DNA from: a virus
IMG/VR virus record: IMGVR_UViG_3300044799_000154
Coordinates: 57,518-121,517 of that record
Length of the DNA: 64,000 nt
Direction: 5' to 3' (one strand)
Numbering within the stretch: the stretch's first letter is position 1; each line of letters begins with the position of its first letter. This document shows, one piece after another, positions 44,248 through 52,449 of the stretch. A program made the translations under genes and the position numbers. The notes below the pieces were generated by a model, which saw only the letters and a list, made by a program, of their open reading frames with translations, ran no database searches and was not told where the DNA came from.

Positions 44248-44317
44248 CTGGAATAAACAGAGCCTATCGAGAGCAAAAACAAATAAAAAGAATAAATAAA
44301 TAAACAGGGAAAATATC

Positions 44318-44357
44318 AGAAAAAAGAAATACCTGACTCGCTACAAGAGCTGAGTCA
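44318..44357 (-). terminator. Terminator after the major capsid gene
   Basis: Reading on the - strand, TGACTC pairs with GAGTCA and inner AGC pairs with GCT across a one-base bulge (9 bp in all). TTTCTTTTTTCT follows. It lies about 40 bases past the capsid stop, in a 197-base gap, and could reduce read-through from the highly expressed capsid gene to the connectors. Confidence 0.6.
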
Positions 44358-44394
44358 AGTTGTATTGGATTCCAATGAACTTAGCTAGAAATTC

Positions 44395-45477
44395 CTACAG
44401 AGCTTTGTTAGCATCGAATTGGCAGTCATAGACGATGGCAATGCAATCAGCATTCACAACTTTCGGAGCAAACTCAAAGTAGAAGTAAAGTTCTACTGCG
44501 TCTGATCTTGGGTTGTCCCATCTCTTGAGATCTACATTCCTCTTGATTACGAGGTATGCAGCTCTTGTACTGTCAACACAGAATACTACACCAGCAGGAA
44601 TGTTTGTAGTTGCCAACAGCTTCATTGCACCAACCTTGCCAACTTCACCAGTCAACAGAGGTTCAGCAGATCCATACTGACTTGCGTCAATGAATCTAGC
44701 ATCCTTGATCAAATCAGCCATCTCTTCAGGGTTCAATACCATGAAGTTAGGTGACCATTTGTGACTTCGGATGAAAGTGCCCATAGCTGTAATGTCTTCA
44801 TACTTTAGAATCTTATCAGTTGTAGAATCAATTGCTCCTCTTGCAGTTCCAGCTACAGTATACCAGTACTTGAAGTGAAGATTATCTCCACCCAGGTTCT
44901 CGGCAATCTGTACTTTTCCAGCAAGGTAATCAACACCTTCTACTGTGACATTTGCAGCAGCATCATTCTTTGCTGTCAGCCATGTCAAAACTAATGGATG
45001 TGCTAAAGTATAAACATTGTGTGCAGCAGCACCCGCAATCACTTGAGTTACTTCAACTTTACCCAAGAATTCCCAGACTATTTCCTGGTCTTCTAGGTCA
45101 GCCAAAGCTTCACCCGCTTCTCGGATGTGGTCTCTTATCAGGTCAAACTCTGAAGCATCAAGTGCTTCTTGAGTCAACGCAGCATAAGACACAACCTTGA
45201 ATGGAGTGATTTCAATTGTGGTATATGCAGGTGATGTTCCATCGGCAAAAGCATTCAATTCAGTGCCTTCAGCCACACGAGCAGCAGACATGATTGTTCT
45301 CTTTGGAACATGGATAGATCGACCTTGCTTTCCAACAAGATCTGCATTTATCTTTACCAAAGCACGACCAAATCTACGAGCTCTTGCAGCCTCTTCTACC
45401 TCTGATATGATTATCTTTGGTAGGATTGCTGTAATGTCGCCTGTAGTCATCTTTGCTAGTTCTTCTAATGTTTTCAT
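44395..45477 (-). CDS. Major capsid protein, HK97 fold
   Basis: A 360-residue protein, the usual length for HK97-like capsids. The helix-rich N-terminus (ITAILPKIIISEVEEAARARRFGRA), the strand RSIHVPKRT, the long helix REAGEALADLEDQEI and the P-domain block KWSPNFMVLNPEEMADLIKDARF match this fold. The ATG at 45477 is chosen because gaggag lies seven bases upstream; an in-frame TTG at 45492 overlaps that site. It is the product acted on by the upstream protease. Both a promoter-like sequence and a terminator surround it, fitting high expression. Confidence 0.85.
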   Translation of the reverse strand: MKTLEELAKMTTGDITAILPKIIISEVEEAARARRFGRALVKINADLVGKQGRSIHVPKRTIMSAARVAEGTELNAFADGTSPAYTTIEITPFKVVSYAALTQEALDASEFDLIRDHIREAGEALADLEDQEIVWEFLGKVEVTQVIAGAAAHNVYTLAHPLVLTWLTAKNDAAANVTVEGVDYLAGKVQIAENLGGDNLHFKYWYTVAGTARGAIDSTTDKILKYEDITAMGTFIRSHKWSPNFMVLNPEEMADLIKDARFIDASQYGSAEPLLTGEVGKVGAMKLLATTNIPAGVVFCVDSTRAAYLVIKRNVDLKRWDNPRSDAVELYFYFEFAPKVVNADCIAIVYDCQFDANKAL

Positions 45478-45520
45478 TTTTATTCTCCTCAATTTAATTT
45501 GAGTTCACTATAATAAAATA

Positions 45521-45538
45521 GGGTTATTATTTATAAGG
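45521..45538 (-). promoter_or_regulatory. Candidate promoter of the capsid gene
   Basis: On the - strand CCTTATAAATAATAACCC, a TATA-like sequence about 50 bases upstream of the capsid start codon and similar to the CTTATATAGGTTAAATAAC late motif. It lies in the only gap between capsid and the upstream gene. Confidence 0.45.
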
Positions 45539-45549
45539 CTTTCCATGTT

Positions 45550-45912
45550 TCACTCAGAGTCAGATTGATAGCTTCCAGGTTCCATTCTGGGACCTTTCTT
45601 AATGAGGTCATGTTCAATAGCTATTTTAACAGCTTCTCCAACAGATATCTTGCCTTTAAGATCTTCTGGATTGCTATAGCCAACTCGACTCTTGGGTTTG
45701 GGTCTTTCCTCGGTAGTTGCAGTCAACTGCTCGGGATTCTTACCCATCCTCAATACATTTTCAGAGAGAGTTGCATATCTCTCTTTCCATGAATTGAGTT
45801 CAGATCTGATAGATCCGAGTTCTATTTCTAGGGCAATCTTTTGATCTGTGAGTTCATCTAATTTCTTTGATAGAGCAATTATTCTTTTATCTGACTCAGA
45901 TTGTTCTGTCAT
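45550..45912 (-). CDS. Coiled-coil protein, possible scaffold or head protein
   Basis: A 120-residue protein. The N-terminal half is a predicted coiled coil (DKRIIALSKKLDELTDQKIALEIELG and SELNSWKERYATLSENVL), and the C-terminus is Pro/Gly-rich with ISVGEAVKIAIEHDLI. It overlaps the end of the capsid protease by four bases (ATGA) and precedes the capsid gene, a typical scaffold position. It could work with, or instead of, the Pro/Glu/Lys-rich tail of the protease. Confidence 0.6.
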   Translation of the reverse strand: MTEQSESDKRIIALSKKLDELTDQKIALEIELGSIRSELNSWKERYATLSENVLRMGKNPEQLTATTEERPKPKSRVGYSNPEDLKGKISVGEAVKIAIEHDLIKKGPRMEPGSYQSDSE

Positions 45913-46343
45913 TGTTTTGACCTCTTGCTATCCAACCATTTCTCTAAGATAACCCGCTTGGCTTCTGGATGTTCTTTCAGAGCTTGTAGCAGTTGTTCCT
46001 CGGTCATAGGAACCTCTTTTGGAGCTTCTATGATCTTAGGCTCTTCAACCTTTGGTGCTTCAGCCTTAGGAGCTTCAACCTTAGGTTCCTCTTTTGGTAG
46101 TTCTCTAATACTTGGAACTATCACTATTGGAATCTCAAATGGTTTTTGCTCTACCTTAGGTTCCTCTTTAGGAGCTTCAACCTTAGGTACTTCTACCTTT
46201 GGCTCTTCCTTTGGAGCTTCGACCTTTGGTGCTTCAACAACCTTAGGTGCCTCTTCTTTAGGAGCTTCAACTTTTGGAGCTTCTACTTTGGGCTCTTCTT
46301 TCTTCACCTCAGCAACCTTGGGTTCTTCTTTCTTTTCCGACAT
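45909..46343 (-). CDS. Internal start in the capsid protease: candidate scaffold protein
   Basis: In the 3' part of the protease gene an ATG at 46343 (residue 580) follows a strong Shine-Dalgarno (aaggagggaaaggaaat). Translation from it gives a 144-residue, Lys/Glu/Pro/Val/Ala-rich protein with about a dozen EEPKVEAP-like repeats and a helical C-terminus. Nested in-frame scaffold genes inside the protease gene are known from lambda (C/Nu3). The internal site is seen here; the use of it is inference. Confidence 0.55.
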   Translation of the reverse strand: MSEKKEEPKVAEVKKEEPKVEAPKVEAPKEEAPKVVEAPKVEAPKEEPKVEVPKVEAPKEEPKVEQKPFEIPIVIVPSIRELPKEEPKVEAPKAEAPKVEEPKIIEAPKEVPMTEEQLLQALKEHPEAKRVILEKWLDSKRSKQ

Positions 46344-48080
46344 TATTTCCTTTCCCTCCTTCAAATTTATACCATCTTTAGGTGGCATACCATATTCAGG
46401 TGACTGATCAGGTTTGGGTTTGTATTGACCATATTTTTCAACATGAGTGTCCATCCAATGTTTGTTGAAGATCACTTCATCAGTAAACTTCTCTCCACAT
46501 ACTGGACAAACTATTTGATCAGCAGCCTTCTCTTCTTTACCACCAGTCTTGACAAATTTCTTAGCCTCTGCTTGAGTATCAAAGACTTTAACTATTTTCC
46601 ACAAGCCTTCTTCAGGAACTTCGAAAACAGTGTATTTCTCAGTACCCTTATTAAAAACAACCTTTAGTACACCTTTCTTCAGGTCATCAGATTGCTTCTC
46701 ATATTTCGGGTAATAAGGATAGTATGGGTAATAAGGATAATATTGTTCACCATAGTATGGATAATACCCATAACCTTGCTTTTCAGCAGGAGTGTACTTT
46801 CCATATTTCTCCATGTGATCCTTACTCCAATGCTTTATGAAGTCTTTGAAGTTTGAGAACTTAGCACCACATGCTTTACACACGATACTATCTTCCATCT
46901 CTTCAAAAGGATCCTCATCAGATTTCTTCTCGGGCTTGGGATAAGCTTTGTATTTCTTATACTTATATGGATAATATCCATATGGAGAATATGCATACTT
47001 GTATCCTTTGAGTTTCTTAGTGCTCTCAGGAAGTTTACACATTCTTCTAAGATCATCCAATTCAGCCTCTGATTGTAATGGAACCTCTTCAAGATATTCT
47101 CCTTCTTCAACTAGAGCTACAACAAATGGAATGTCAGACTGAGCTACTGGTTTCTTATATTTCTTGTATTTGTAAGGATAGTAACCAGGGTAATTACCAT
47201 AACCATAATGTGGGTAATAACCATAGCCATAATATGGATAACCATCTAGTTTAGGATAACCATAATAGTATCCATAGACTTTCTTATTCTTTCTAAGTTC
47301 TTCCAATTGCTCTTCAGAACTTAATTCCATGAGCTCTAGATCTTCATTGTCTTCTACCCAAGCAAGGATAATTGGTCCTTCCTCTTCAGAGATTTCTAGG
47401 TTAGGAGCAGAGTTTTCTTCTTTTTCCATTTTATTTTCGCCTACTATACTTTCTTTCTTTTCTACTTTTAAATCTTTCTCCATTCTTGATAATTTCTCGC
47501 AATGGAATATAAAACAGCGATCACAGGCAGGATTTGATACTAATGAGAGTTCAGCAAACTTGAAATCAAGACCCATTTTGATTCCCTCTTGACCAATTGG
47601 AATCTTATCCATCCAAGTAGACATAGATACAGCTTTGAACCTACCTGCATTAACATAATCAATAGCTTTTTGATCTGTTAATCTAGCCTTAAATTTCAAA
47701 GCTTTAAGAAGTTCATCCCATAGAGCTTCTATGACTTCTCCAACAGTTCGATCTCCAAATTCTTTATCTTGACCATGTTCGATCTTTAAAGGTTTACCAA
47801 TTAGTTGATCAGCAGCTTTCTTGATCTCTTCTGAAGAATAAACAACATTCTTCCAGATACCTTCAGCTAAAGCAACACCAGTAACTAAAAGACCTTTATC
47901 TTCAAGAACAGTAAAAAAATCAAAAGCTAGTTCTTCTTGGACAGATTCAGGCTTAACAGTGTTCTTAAGATTCTCTATCTCAAGTTTCCTAGCCTGGAGA
48001 TCTTGTTCTAATTGTTCAATCTCAGCTTCCAAGATTTCCTGGATGCCTGATTGATCTTCGATAGTTTCCATTTTCTTCAC
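45909..48080 (-). CDS. Prohead protease fused to Tyr-rich repeats, two zinc fingers and a scaffold-like tail
   Basis: A 723-residue multidomain protein. A coiled coil (1-45) leads to an S78-like prohead protease (50-195) with His102 in KIEHGQD and Ser152 in AVSMSTW, the expected dyad. Then follow two similar acidic-plus-YGYYPYKYKKYK units (235-310 and 317-380), C2H2 fingers CKACG...HWSKDH (Cys401, Cys404, His417, His422) and CPVCG...HWMDTH (Cys525, Cys528, His541, His546), another Tyr/Pro-rich segment at 435-460, and a Lys/Glu/Pro repeat tail from 580. The protease is expected to trim the capsid and this tail. Compared with usual proteases (200-350 residues), the insertions are very large. 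It overlaps the next gene by four bases. Confidence 0.8.
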   Translation of the reverse strand: MKKMETIEDQSGIQEILEAEIEQLEQDLQARKLEIENLKNTVKPESVQEELAFDFFTVLEDKGLLVTGVALAEGIWKNVVYSSEEIKKAADQLIGKPLKIEHGQDKEFGDRTVGEVIEALWDELLKALKFKARLTDQKAIDYVNAGRFKAVSMSTWMDKIPIGQEGIKMGLDFKFAELSLVSNPACDRCFIFHCEKLSRMEKDLKVEKKESIVGENKMEKEENSAPNLEISEEEGPIILAWVEDNEDLELMELSSEEQLEELRKNKKVYGYYYGYPKLDGYPYYGYGYYPHYGYGNYPGYYPYKYKKYKKPVAQSDIPFVVALVEEGEYLEEVPLQSEAELDDLRRMCKLPESTKKLKGYKYAYSPYGYYPYKYKKYKAYPKPEKKSDEDPFEEMEDSIVCKACGAKFSNFKDFIKHWSKDHMEKYGKYTPAEKQGYGYYPYYGEQYYPYYPYYPYYPKYEKQSDDLKKGVLKVVFNKGTEKYTVFEVPEEGLWKIVKVFDTQAEAKKFVKTGGKEEKAADQIVCPVCGEKFTDEVIFNKHWMDTHVEKYGQYKPKPDQSPEYGMPPKDGINLKEGKEIMSEKKEEPKVAEVKKEEPKVEAPKVEAPKEEAPKVVEAPKVEAPKEEPKVEVPKVEAPKEEPKVEQKPFEIPIVIVPSIRELPKEEPKVEAPKAEAPKVEEPKIIEAPKEVPMTEEQLLQALKEHPEAKRVILEKWLDSKRSKQ

Positions 48081-48094
48081 CTTAATTAAAACTA

Positions 48095-48340
48095 CTAAGA
48101 TCTAACAATACTGGTAACTTTCTTATCAGCATTATAGGCAAAAGTTAGAGTAAACAATAAAGTGCTATTCTCATAAGCTCTAAGAGTTTCAACTAATTTG
48201 TCAACATTGTAAGTAAATACTAGAGAAGTTATAGAAGTGTGTCCTTGAGGTATTTGCATTATGTCAGTAACAGCATTTCTAATAGCATCTTGTACTCCTA
48301 CTGTTCTTCCACCTACTTCAATAAATGGATCTGATGTCAT
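48095..48340 (-). CDS. Small hypothetical head-module protein
   Basis: An 81-residue protein between the sialidase-like protein and the protease. It has two similar hydrophobic repeats (SLVFTYNVDKLVETLRAYENS and TLTFAYNADKKVTSIVRS), a beta-strand/helix pattern of internal duplication. No family is recognised. A weak ribosome site (aggtgta) precedes it. Possibly a small capsid-associated or fibre protein. Confidence 0.5.
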   Translation of the reverse strand: MTSDPFIEVGGRTVGVQDAIRNAVTDIMQIPQGHTSITSLVFTYNVDKLVETLRAYENSTLLFTLTFAYNADKKVTSIVRS

Positions 48341-48386
48341 GTTTTACACCTACCTATTAATTGTCTTTCTCCTTTTTAAACATTTC

Positions 48387-50225
48387 TTAACTAAGTTGGA
48401 TTAGATTTCCATTTCCCAATCTCAAGTATAGATTTCCATCTTTTGTTATTATAAGATCTTTAGATAGATATACAAGAGGAACATCTCCAGAACTTTGGAA
48501 TCCAAGAAAATGAGTTCTATAGATCTCATCTGCTGAAGAAGCAGTTGCTTTGTATATTGCTCTTAAAGTTCCTCCAGGGGAAGCAACAGTTACAGTAGTA
48601 GGATTAGCAGTTGGATCTAAGACACTAATTCCATCAGTAACTACCCAATGATCGAACTCATAGCCTACGACTGCATTGTACAGAGCAGAATAGCTTCCTA
48701 TTGTTTTTCCAACATCATTTGGAAGAGTATATGTTATTCCATCAAATGTTATAGTTCCAAGATTAGAAGTAGAACTGTCATCTTGCAAAGATTCCAAATG
48801 AACAGGAGGATCTGCTGGCATGAACCAAAGATCTCCAAGAGCATGGTGAGGCATAGTAGTAAAAATACCATTCCTAAAGAGTACTTTTGGATATAAATCT
48901 GATCCCATTTCCTTTAAAGTATGTGTCATTCTATTTCCAAGATTATCATTGGTTAGATATTCTTCAACTGACCAAGTAGCTCCACCATCTGTAGATTTCT
49001 TCATCACTATATCTAGGTTAGCATGAGGTACATTTGTAGGATAAGCTACAAAAAGATTGTTTGCATCTTTGTATGCAAGAGAATATTCCCAAAGATATCC
49101 ATTTTGAGTTCCAGTAGCAATATAAACTTGAGCATTCCATGCTGTAGCTGTAATTGTCTTAGGATTAGTTGTTTTCCTAAATACAACATTGGCTCCATTT
49201 AAATCATAGATCATGCAGATTCTATCATCTGGTAGAACTCTCAATTGGCATTGACCAGAACCTGCTGAAGAAACTGCTTGCCAAGCTGCTCCTGTGGAGT
49301 TAGCATTTGCTGAACCACTTCCAGTACCACTAGTAATTGTCATAACTGAATTTGTTAGAATTGTAGAAATAGCGTCTATTACCCAAGTGCGAGTAGTGTT
49401 GTTGTAACTCAATAGAACACCAATTTCAGTACCATCATCTTTAACTTGTTTTCCAACATCTCCAGGAACACAGCCAACATACCCAGATGATTTCAATATT
49501 AATGTTTGTGGAGTATATCCCCAACTTGGTCCAGCACGATAACCTATCTTGATAGCATAATTTTGTCGTGGACCAAAAGCTGCAAAGGAAGAATCTCCAA
49601 CTCCTACATATAAATTATTGGCTGAATCTTTGTCAATACTTGGAGCCATCAACAAATTGAACATACCAATAGATGGAAGAGTTGTTTTAGTCCAAGTAGC
49701 ACCACCATTAATTGATCTAGCCCATATAGGAGGACCATTTGCTCCTTTCATATAAGTAATATGAATATAATTGTTAGAATCAACTACAATATCAGGAACA
49801 TCAATATAATTGGAATCAGAATCTACAGTTATTTCAGCTCCCAAGTTCCAAATCCAGAGTGTAGGATTAGTTTTGTCTACTGTTCCTTTTCTAAAGTATA
49901 TAACATCTAAACTGGGACTTGGAGGAGTCTCAACTCTTGAAAAGTAAAGATTTCCAGTCGCATCTGAGCATATTGTAGGAAAATCTATATCTCCTTGACC
50001 TGCTGGATACTCATACAAAATAACATTAGTCCAAGTACTTCCACCATCTCGACTATATGACCACATTACCCAAGATTTATCTGAACTTGGAAAGAAAGGA
50101 GGACCATAGCAACTAACAGCATGAATAGTGCCATCAGGTGTCCTACACATTTTCTTCTGAGTTACATAATTACAAATTGTACTAATTGTTCCGTCACCAT
50201 ATATTTTTACTTTAGGTAATACCAT
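48387..50225 (-). CDS. Sialidase-like (BNR) propeller protein with InlB-like C-terminus
   Basis: A 612-residue protein from ATG 50225, which has aggag nine bases upstream; the open frame extends to 50285 inside the preceding gene. Asp boxes SRDGGSTW, SINGGATW and STDGGATW mark a six-bladed propeller of the sialidase type. The region GYEFDHWVVTDGISVLDP near the C-terminus resembles InlB-type repeats, as in the protein at 32693. The last 30 residues hold KDGNLYLRLGNGNLIQL, a beta-hairpin ending. It lies in the head module, away from the tail adhesins, and may be a head decoration or a fibre encoded out of place. Confidence 0.7.
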   Translation of the reverse strand: MVLPKVKIYGDGTISTICNYVTQKKMCRTPDGTIHAVSCYGPPFFPSSDKSWVMWSYSRDGGSTWTNVILYEYPAGQGDIDFPTICSDATGNLYFSRVETPPSPSLDVIYFRKGTVDKTNPTLWIWNLGAEITVDSDSNYIDVPDIVVDSNNYIHITYMKGANGPPIWARSINGGATWTKTTLPSIGMFNLLMAPSIDKDSANNLYVGVGDSSFAAFGPRQNYAIKIGYRAGPSWGYTPQTLILKSSGYVGCVPGDVGKQVKDDGTEIGVLLSYNNTTRTWVIDAISTILTNSVMTITSGTGSGSANANSTGAAWQAVSSAGSGQCQLRVLPDDRICMIYDLNGANVVFRKTTNPKTITATAWNAQVYIATGTQNGYLWEYSLAYKDANNLFVAYPTNVPHANLDIVMKKSTDGGATWSVEEYLTNDNLGNRMTHTLKEMGSDLYPKVLFRNGIFTTMPHHALGDLWFMPADPPVHLESLQDDSSTSNLGTITFDGITYTLPNDVGKTIGSYSALYNAVVGYEFDHWVVTDGISVLDPTANPTTVTVASPGGTLRAIYKATASSADEIYRTHFLGFQSSGDVPLVYLSKDLIITKDGNLYLRLGNGNLIQLS

Positions 50226-50248
50226 TTTAACAATCTCCTTTTCTTGTA

Positions 50249-52447
50249 TTAATCTTTTCCTTTCTTTATCATTTCTTGAGTCCATGTATGAAGGTTATTA
50301 TCTTTGATCCATTTGGTAGCAGTCTCTATTGGAGCATCACCTTTAAACTTAACTTGGGATACTCTTGCCCAATGGAAAGTACCTGGCTTTGGATATAGAC
50401 ATACAAGGATATCTTCCACATAATCTGGAATGCTAAGATCTGGGAAGTAAGTTTTATAATCAGACTCACATCTAGTGAATGTCCTCATGTCATAAAGATG
50501 AAGCCAATAGTAATCCCATCCTTTCTTCTGTCCTTGAATGAATGGATCATAATAGTCTCCTTTGACTGGGTCTCCACTTAAAGTCTGAGCTTCAGGTAAT
50601 TTAGATTTTATAAAGAACCAATCTCCTTCAGGGGATTTTTTCAGGACCCAGTATCCTTTTATTTTGTCTCCATAGAGTTTCATTGACATGAATCCACCAG
50701 TTTGCTCAATGATATCTATCTTACCATGATCTAAGACATCAACAAAAGTTTCCAAAGATCCTACCTTTCTAGGAAGCTTTTGTCCTTCGGTCATAAACCA
50801 ATCTTTGGGATTATTACATGTCTTTAGAAGTCCTGGTATCGGGTCTCCAGTATTAGCTTCAAGAGGATTCTTCCATAGGTTCCATTCTACTAGAACTTTG
50901 GGATTCTCAGTTATCTTCACTCTAATATCCCAATGTTGTTTATTATCCCAATAATGTCGATGAAGTACAAACTCTCCAGATGCTAGAGAACTTTGTTCTT
51001 TAGCTTTCCAAGAATACATGTTTGCTCCTTTCTCTTCTTGGATTAAATCATAGTTTCCTTTCATGATCTTACCATGAAGCTTCAAATGATAGATCTTTCT
51101 ATTCTGATCATCAGTTTCTAGTTCAACAGTAGCAGAACCAGAATCAAAGTTCCTCATTGTAGCAATCAATGTCTTCGTTGGATTATACATTTCTCCTGGA
51201 TGTATCTTACCTTCCCATGTCATCCATTTCTTATTCACTTTGCCTTCATACATTGCTCCTAGTTCATTAACTCTAGCTGGATCACCATCCAGATACCAGG
51301 AGTCTACTCCAGTAGTTTGAAGACGGAAAAAGAACTCTACATGAGGTACTGCTCTAACAACTACTTGTCCCATATAAGTATTAACTTGAAGATTGAATTT
51401 AGCACCAGCTAATGGATTTACAGGTTCTTTCATTTCAAAATCTTCACATGCTGGTTCTTCAATAGATAGATCTTTGATACAATGCATACAATGAATACAT
51501 TCTTCACATGTAAAATCATCTAAGATCTCACCTGTTTTTCTAGCAATCACAGCACAATAAGCGGATGCTCTCTTTTCATCCCAACCTTTCTTTTCCATGA
51601 TCTGTTTTACACAATCTTTGAAATTCTTATAACCAGCAAATGGAAGTCCTTCTAATTCTCTAAGACTTTCTTTAGTTAGACTCTTACCTTCCATGTATGC
51701 TTGCCATTTATCCCAGAGTTCTCCAGATCTCTGATCAGGTGGAATTGGAATAACACCTTTTGGAGGTTTCCAACCTTTCTTTATTCCTCGTTGTAAAGCA
51801 TAAGCTATTTGGTTGCCAGGAATCATGCATTTCCACATGTATTCTGTTTGACCCTTAATTGGTTTCTTAGTGACTGGATCTATCTTAGGGACTTGAACTC
51901 CTCTGAAGACAACACGAGCCCATTTACCTTTTGGAAGGAAGTTACCTACGTCAGTCTTCAGGAAGTATTCATGGAAATAAGATTTCTGAGTTCCTTCCCA
52001 GAACACGCCATGCTCAATAATGTCTACCACTCCAGTCTCTTCTTTAGTAGCTCCTACCTCTCCAGGCTTAACTACACCATTAACTTTCAACCATTCTTTT
52101 GGCTGTCTAGCTTTTGTTTCTGCTCTCAATCCTTTATTCTTCTTTGTGAAATCAAAAGCCCAATCCAATTTCTTTATCTGAGCTTCAGCTTCAGGCATAG
52201 TTGTTACCTCAGGAGTTCCAGAAGGATTATCTAAGATCGTCCATCCAACAAGGTGATTATTCATTTCCATTCTGAAATCTTTGTGAACAGAAGCTCCTCT
52301 CCAATGATGCTGCATGACAAATCTTCGTTTACATCCTGAAGGAGGATATTCCATGTATTGAGAGACACCTGTAACTTGTAATTCTTCCTGGAATATTCCT
52401 AGTTCTTCTAAGAACTTAGGATCAATCATTTCACGAGTTATTTTCAT
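50249..52447 (-). CDS. Tandem LigD-type 3'-phosphoesterase protein
   Basis: A 732-residue protein with two copies of a LigD phosphoesterase-like domain. Copy 1 (about 40-205) has RFVMQHHWRGASVHKDFRME and VVDIIEHGVFWEG; copy 2 (about 490-650) has EFVLHRHYWDNKQHWDIRV and VDVLDHGKIDIIEQ with an LYGDKIKGYWVLK strand. In LigD the conserved His-rich motif (FxxQxH...HxDFR) removes 3' ribonucleotides or phosphates before ligation. The first copy retains HxDFR; the second is degenerate (HWDIR). Between them lies GYKNFKDCVKQIMEKKGWDEKRAS, a segment common in phage structural proteins, and a Cys cluster (CEECIHCMHC). It is two bases from the ligase gene, forming a probable repair pair. Confidence 0.75.
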   Translation of the reverse strand: MKITREMIDPKFLEELGIFQEELQVTGVSQYMEYPPSGCKRRFVMQHHWRGASVHKDFRMEMNNHLVGWTILDNPSGTPEVTTMPEAEAQIKKLDWAFDFTKKNKGLRAETKARQPKEWLKVNGVVKPGEVGATKEETGVVDIIEHGVFWEGTQKSYFHEYFLKTDVGNFLPKGKWARVVFRGVQVPKIDPVTKKPIKGQTEYMWKCMIPGNQIAYALQRGIKKGWKPPKGVIPIPPDQRSGELWDKWQAYMEGKSLTKESLRELEGLPFAGYKNFKDCVKQIMEKKGWDEKRASAYCAVIARKTGEILDDFTCEECIHCMHCIKDLSIEEPACEDFEMKEPVNPLAGAKFNLQVNTYMGQVVVRAVPHVEFFFRLQTTGVDSWYLDGDPARVNELGAMYEGKVNKKWMTWEGKIHPGEMYNPTKTLIATMRNFDSGSATVELETDDQNRKIYHLKLHGKIMKGNYDLIQEEKGANMYSWKAKEQSSLASGEFVLHRHYWDNKQHWDIRVKITENPKVLVEWNLWKNPLEANTGDPIPGLLKTCNNPKDWFMTEGQKLPRKVGSLETFVDVLDHGKIDIIEQTGGFMSMKLYGDKIKGYWVLKKSPEGDWFFIKSKLPEAQTLSGDPVKGDYYDPFIQGQKKGWDYYWLHLYDMRTFTRCESDYKTYFPDLSIPDYVEDILVCLYPKPGTFHWARVSQVKFKGDAPIETATKWIKDNNLHTWTQEMIKKGKD

Positions 52448-52449
52448 AA

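Noticed and set aside
45478-45492. TTG start at 45492 for the capsid protein
   Set aside because: The TTG is at the Shine-Dalgarno sequence that serves ATG 45477.
45901-46407. A 168-residue Ser/Gly/Thr-rich + strand frame (many SFGAST-like repeats)
   Set aside because: It is the exact antisense of the Lys/Glu/Pro repeats of the capsid protease tail and has no ribosome site; its repeats come from the real gene.
48387-50225. Active sialidase function for the BNR protein
   Set aside because: Asp boxes are fold markers only; the Arg triad and the Tyr/Glu pair of sialidases could not be located, so only a propeller fold is claimed.
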